64,000 nucleotides of DNA from Gammaproteobacteria bacterium (GTDB taxonomy: Bacteria; Pseudomonadota; Gammaproteobacteria; Enterobacterales; Psychrobiaceae), in the NCBI GenBank assembly GCA_013214945.1, contig JABSRT010000005.1, forward strand, positions 62,001 through 126,000, in the 5' to 3' direction. Shown here piece by piece: positions 62,604 to 64,000 of this stretch. The position numbers were made by a program, and so were the translations under genes. Positions within the stretch are counted from its first letter, which is position 1; every line of letters starts with the position of its first letter. Below the pieces are notes generated by a model, which was not told the origin of the DNA, ran no database searches, and saw only the letters and a program-made list of their open reading frames with translations.

Positions 62604-63710
62604 ATGAAACCATTTAATACTGCCGATTTTTTAAATCCAGTTGCCACCAAAACCTGGGGCAATGGTCGCCACCCAGTACAATGTGTCAAAGTCATTCGCG
62701 AAACCAGCGATGTTACGACCTTCACCTTTGGTATGAGTCAGCCGATCTTATTCTTTTTTAAACCCGGTCAATTTGTCACACTTGAGTTAGAAATTGAAGG
62801 CGAGCGGATAATGCGCTCATATACCATATCTAGCTCTCCTTCTATTCCTTATAGCTTTTCAATTACGGTCAAACGCGTTGAAGGCGGACTGGTGTCCAAT
62901 TGGTTAGCGGATAACTTAAAAACCGGCGACCAACTTGCTGTTCATGGCCCGACAGGCCAATTTAACTGCATGGATTTTCCGGCTGACAAAGTATTAATGC
63001 TCTCTGGTGGTGTCGGCATTACTCCGGTGATGTCGATGGCACGTTGGTGGTTTGATACCGATTCTGAAGTCGATATGGTGTTTGTGCACAGCGCCCGCAC
63101 CCCTGCTGACATCATTTACGCCCGCGAACTGGAATACATGTCGACTCGGATCGATAATTTTCAACTGCATTTAATATGTGAGCGCACCAATATTGGCGAA
63201 GCGTGGGCCGGTTATCGCGGTTACCTTAATGAACCGATGCTGAAATTAATAGCGCCTGATTTTTTCGAGCGAGAAATTTTTTGTTGTGGCCCTGCCGTTT
63301 ACATGACTGCGGTGCGAAATTTATTAGTCGCCATCGGCTTTGACATGCAGCACTACCATGAAGAATCTTTTGGCGCCACGCCCAAAGATGATGCTAAAGA
63401 CGCCGAGCAGCACGCAATTGCAGCTGACGAAGCACAGGTAAGCGGCGATAAAGTGTCGGTTTATTTTAGCCAATCAGATATCAGCGTCGAGATAATCAAA
63501 GGCAGTAATTTAAACGAGGCCGCCAATGCGGCTGGGGTTAACATCGCTAAAGCTTGTGGCATGGGGATCTGCGGGGCTTGCCGCATAAAAGTAAGTGCTG
63601 GCGACTATGACATGCAACACAATGGCGGGATCACAACCGATGAAGAGGAGCAAGGTTATGTGCTCTCGTGTTGCACCAGTGTCATGAGCAATCTCAAGGT
63701 CGAGTATTAA
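62604..63710 (+). CDS. Ferredoxin reductase for the Rieske oxygenase (GbcB-like)
   Basis: A 368-residue electron carrier with FAD, NAD and ferredoxin parts. The FAD motif RSYTISSSP is near residue 75. The NAD-binding LMLSGGVGITPVMSMARWW and FCCGPAVYM segments follow. The C-terminal 85 residues are a plant-type [2Fe-2S] ferredoxin with Cys-x4-Cys-x2-Cys (ACGMGICGAC) and a last Cys in LSCC. It passes electrons from NAD(P)H to a Rieske oxygenase. The only such oxygenase here is at 54889 on the other strand, about 6.5 kb away. The start at 62604 has TAGGGA upstream; the longer reading starts with TTG and has none. Confidence 0.9.
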   Translation: MKPFNTADFLNPVATKTWGNGRHPVQCVKVIRETSDVTTFTFGMSQPILFFFKPGQFVTLELEIEGERIMRSYTISSSPSIPYSFSITVKRVEGGLVSNWLADNLKTGDQLAVHGPTGQFNCMDFPADKVLMLSGGVGITPVMSMARWWFDTDSEVDMVFVHSARTPADIIYARELEYMSTRIDNFQLHLICERTNIGEAWAGYRGYLNEPMLKLIAPDFFEREIFCCGPAVYMTAVRNLLVAIGFDMQHYHEESFGATPKDDAKDAEQHAIAADEAQVSGDKVSVYFSQSDISVEIIKGSNLNEAANAAGVNIAKACGMGICGACRIKVSAGDYDMQHNGGITTDEEEQGYVLSCCTSVMSNLKVEY

Positions 63711-63715
63711 CTCTT

Positions 63716-63766
63716 TTGGCTCTGTTGTACTAAAGCGTTGTTATTAGAACAGAGCCAACTCTTTTA
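63716..63766 (+). terminator. Probable terminator of the catabolic genes
   Basis: TTGGCTCTGTT (63716-63726) and AACAGAGCCAA (63748-63758) form an 11-bp stem with a 21-base loop, followed by CTCTTTTA. Confidence 0.65.
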
Positions 63767-63857
63767 CTAGCCACAAATATTGCCTCGCCTAACGGTGATT
63801 GCGACAGATCACCGTTAACAACGACAGTAGGCAACCTGATTTCAGCGAAAGTATTGC

Positions 63858-64000
63858 CTATTTAAAACCGATAATTTGGTAATTTCCTTTCACTTGCAAT
63901 TGAATAGTCACCGCAGAACTGCCGTTATTTTTCCAGTACCAACCATGCGCGCCGTCAAAAGGCGCCGTTAACGTGCCCCTAACATTATTCGCAGTGCTGA
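63858..64000 (-). CDS. C-terminal end of an unidentified protein, cut by the window edge
   Basis: Reading the reverse strand from the window edge gives 46 complete codons and a TAG stop. The tail contains TLTAPFDGAHGWYWKNNG, then SSAVTIQLQVKGNY and QIIGFK. The alternating beta pattern with a WYW-K-N-N motif resembles the ends of small periplasmic or membrane-anchored beta proteins often annotated as transmembrane anchor proteins; this is recall only. The N-terminal part lies beyond the window. It is convergent with the reductase gene. Confidence 0.6.
   Translation of the reverse strand, partial: STANNVRGTLTAPFDGAHGWYWKNNGSSAVTIQLQVKGNYQIIGFK

Overview
The window reads as chromosomal DNA of a marine gammaproteobacterium, most likely of the Alteromonadales (Shewanella/Psychrobium/Colwellia-like). 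Reasons are the moderate G+C, a class II (long) IlvC with divergent IlvY, a hutC-hutU-hutH unit, a TIGR02449-like/ZapA pair, a YbdG-type mechanosensitive channel, a DUF5062-like protein, a probable Sbal_3080-type lipoprotein, and several transporters and enzymes for quaternary amines. No rRNA, tRNA, CRISPR array, intact insertion sequence or prophage was seen.

Layout. 1-4.1 kb: histidine utilisation (hutC, hutU, hutH), with the end of a probable HutC operator at the very left edge. 4.1-14.7 kb: two GGDEF/EAL proteins, a short thiolase-like protein facing a FeeM/LuxI-like acyltransferase, a DUF5062-like protein, and ilvY/ilvC followed by a hairpin-rich 3' region. 14.8-16.8 kb: coiled-coil protein, zapA and ybdG. 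17-22.6 kb: a peptide/opine-type ABC importer (double ATPase, binding protein, two permeases). 22.7-24.5 kb: ferritin and a YhiN-type flavoprotein. 24.5-26.6 kb: an AT-rich TetR/EamA cassette bounded by two ~77-bp direct repeats. 26.6-28.5 kb: HlyU-like protein, then arsH and an ECF sigma gene (SigZ type) diverging from a mirror-symmetric control region. 28.6-31.6 kb: a BCCT transporter and a gamma-butyrobetaine-hydroxylase-like oxygenase. 32-38 kb: an alpha/beta hydrolase and a BmpA-type nucleoside ABC importer. 38.4-46.4 kb: DODA-type dioxygenase, LysR regulator, RND efflux pair with TetR repressor, and an orphan exported protein.

46.6-63.7 kb is the most distinctive part: a betaine uptake and N-demethylation region. 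It holds a GlxA/AraC regulator, a ProVWX importer co-oriented with an MmgE/PrpD enzyme, a DMT exporter, a Rieske oxygenase of the GbcA/Stc2 family, and a divergent LysR regulator. Then follow a DapA-like lyase, an aldehyde dehydrogenase, an FAD amine oxidoreductase, an Fe(II) oxygenase and the likely Rieske reductase partner. The gene set fits import of a cyclic or N-methylated betaine (proline betaine, hydroxyproline betaine, homarine or a relative), oxidative demethylation, and conversion of the remainder through a semialdehyde to a 2-oxo acid. The exact substrate cannot be fixed from sequence alone. The window ends inside a reverse-strand gene of which only the C-terminus is present.
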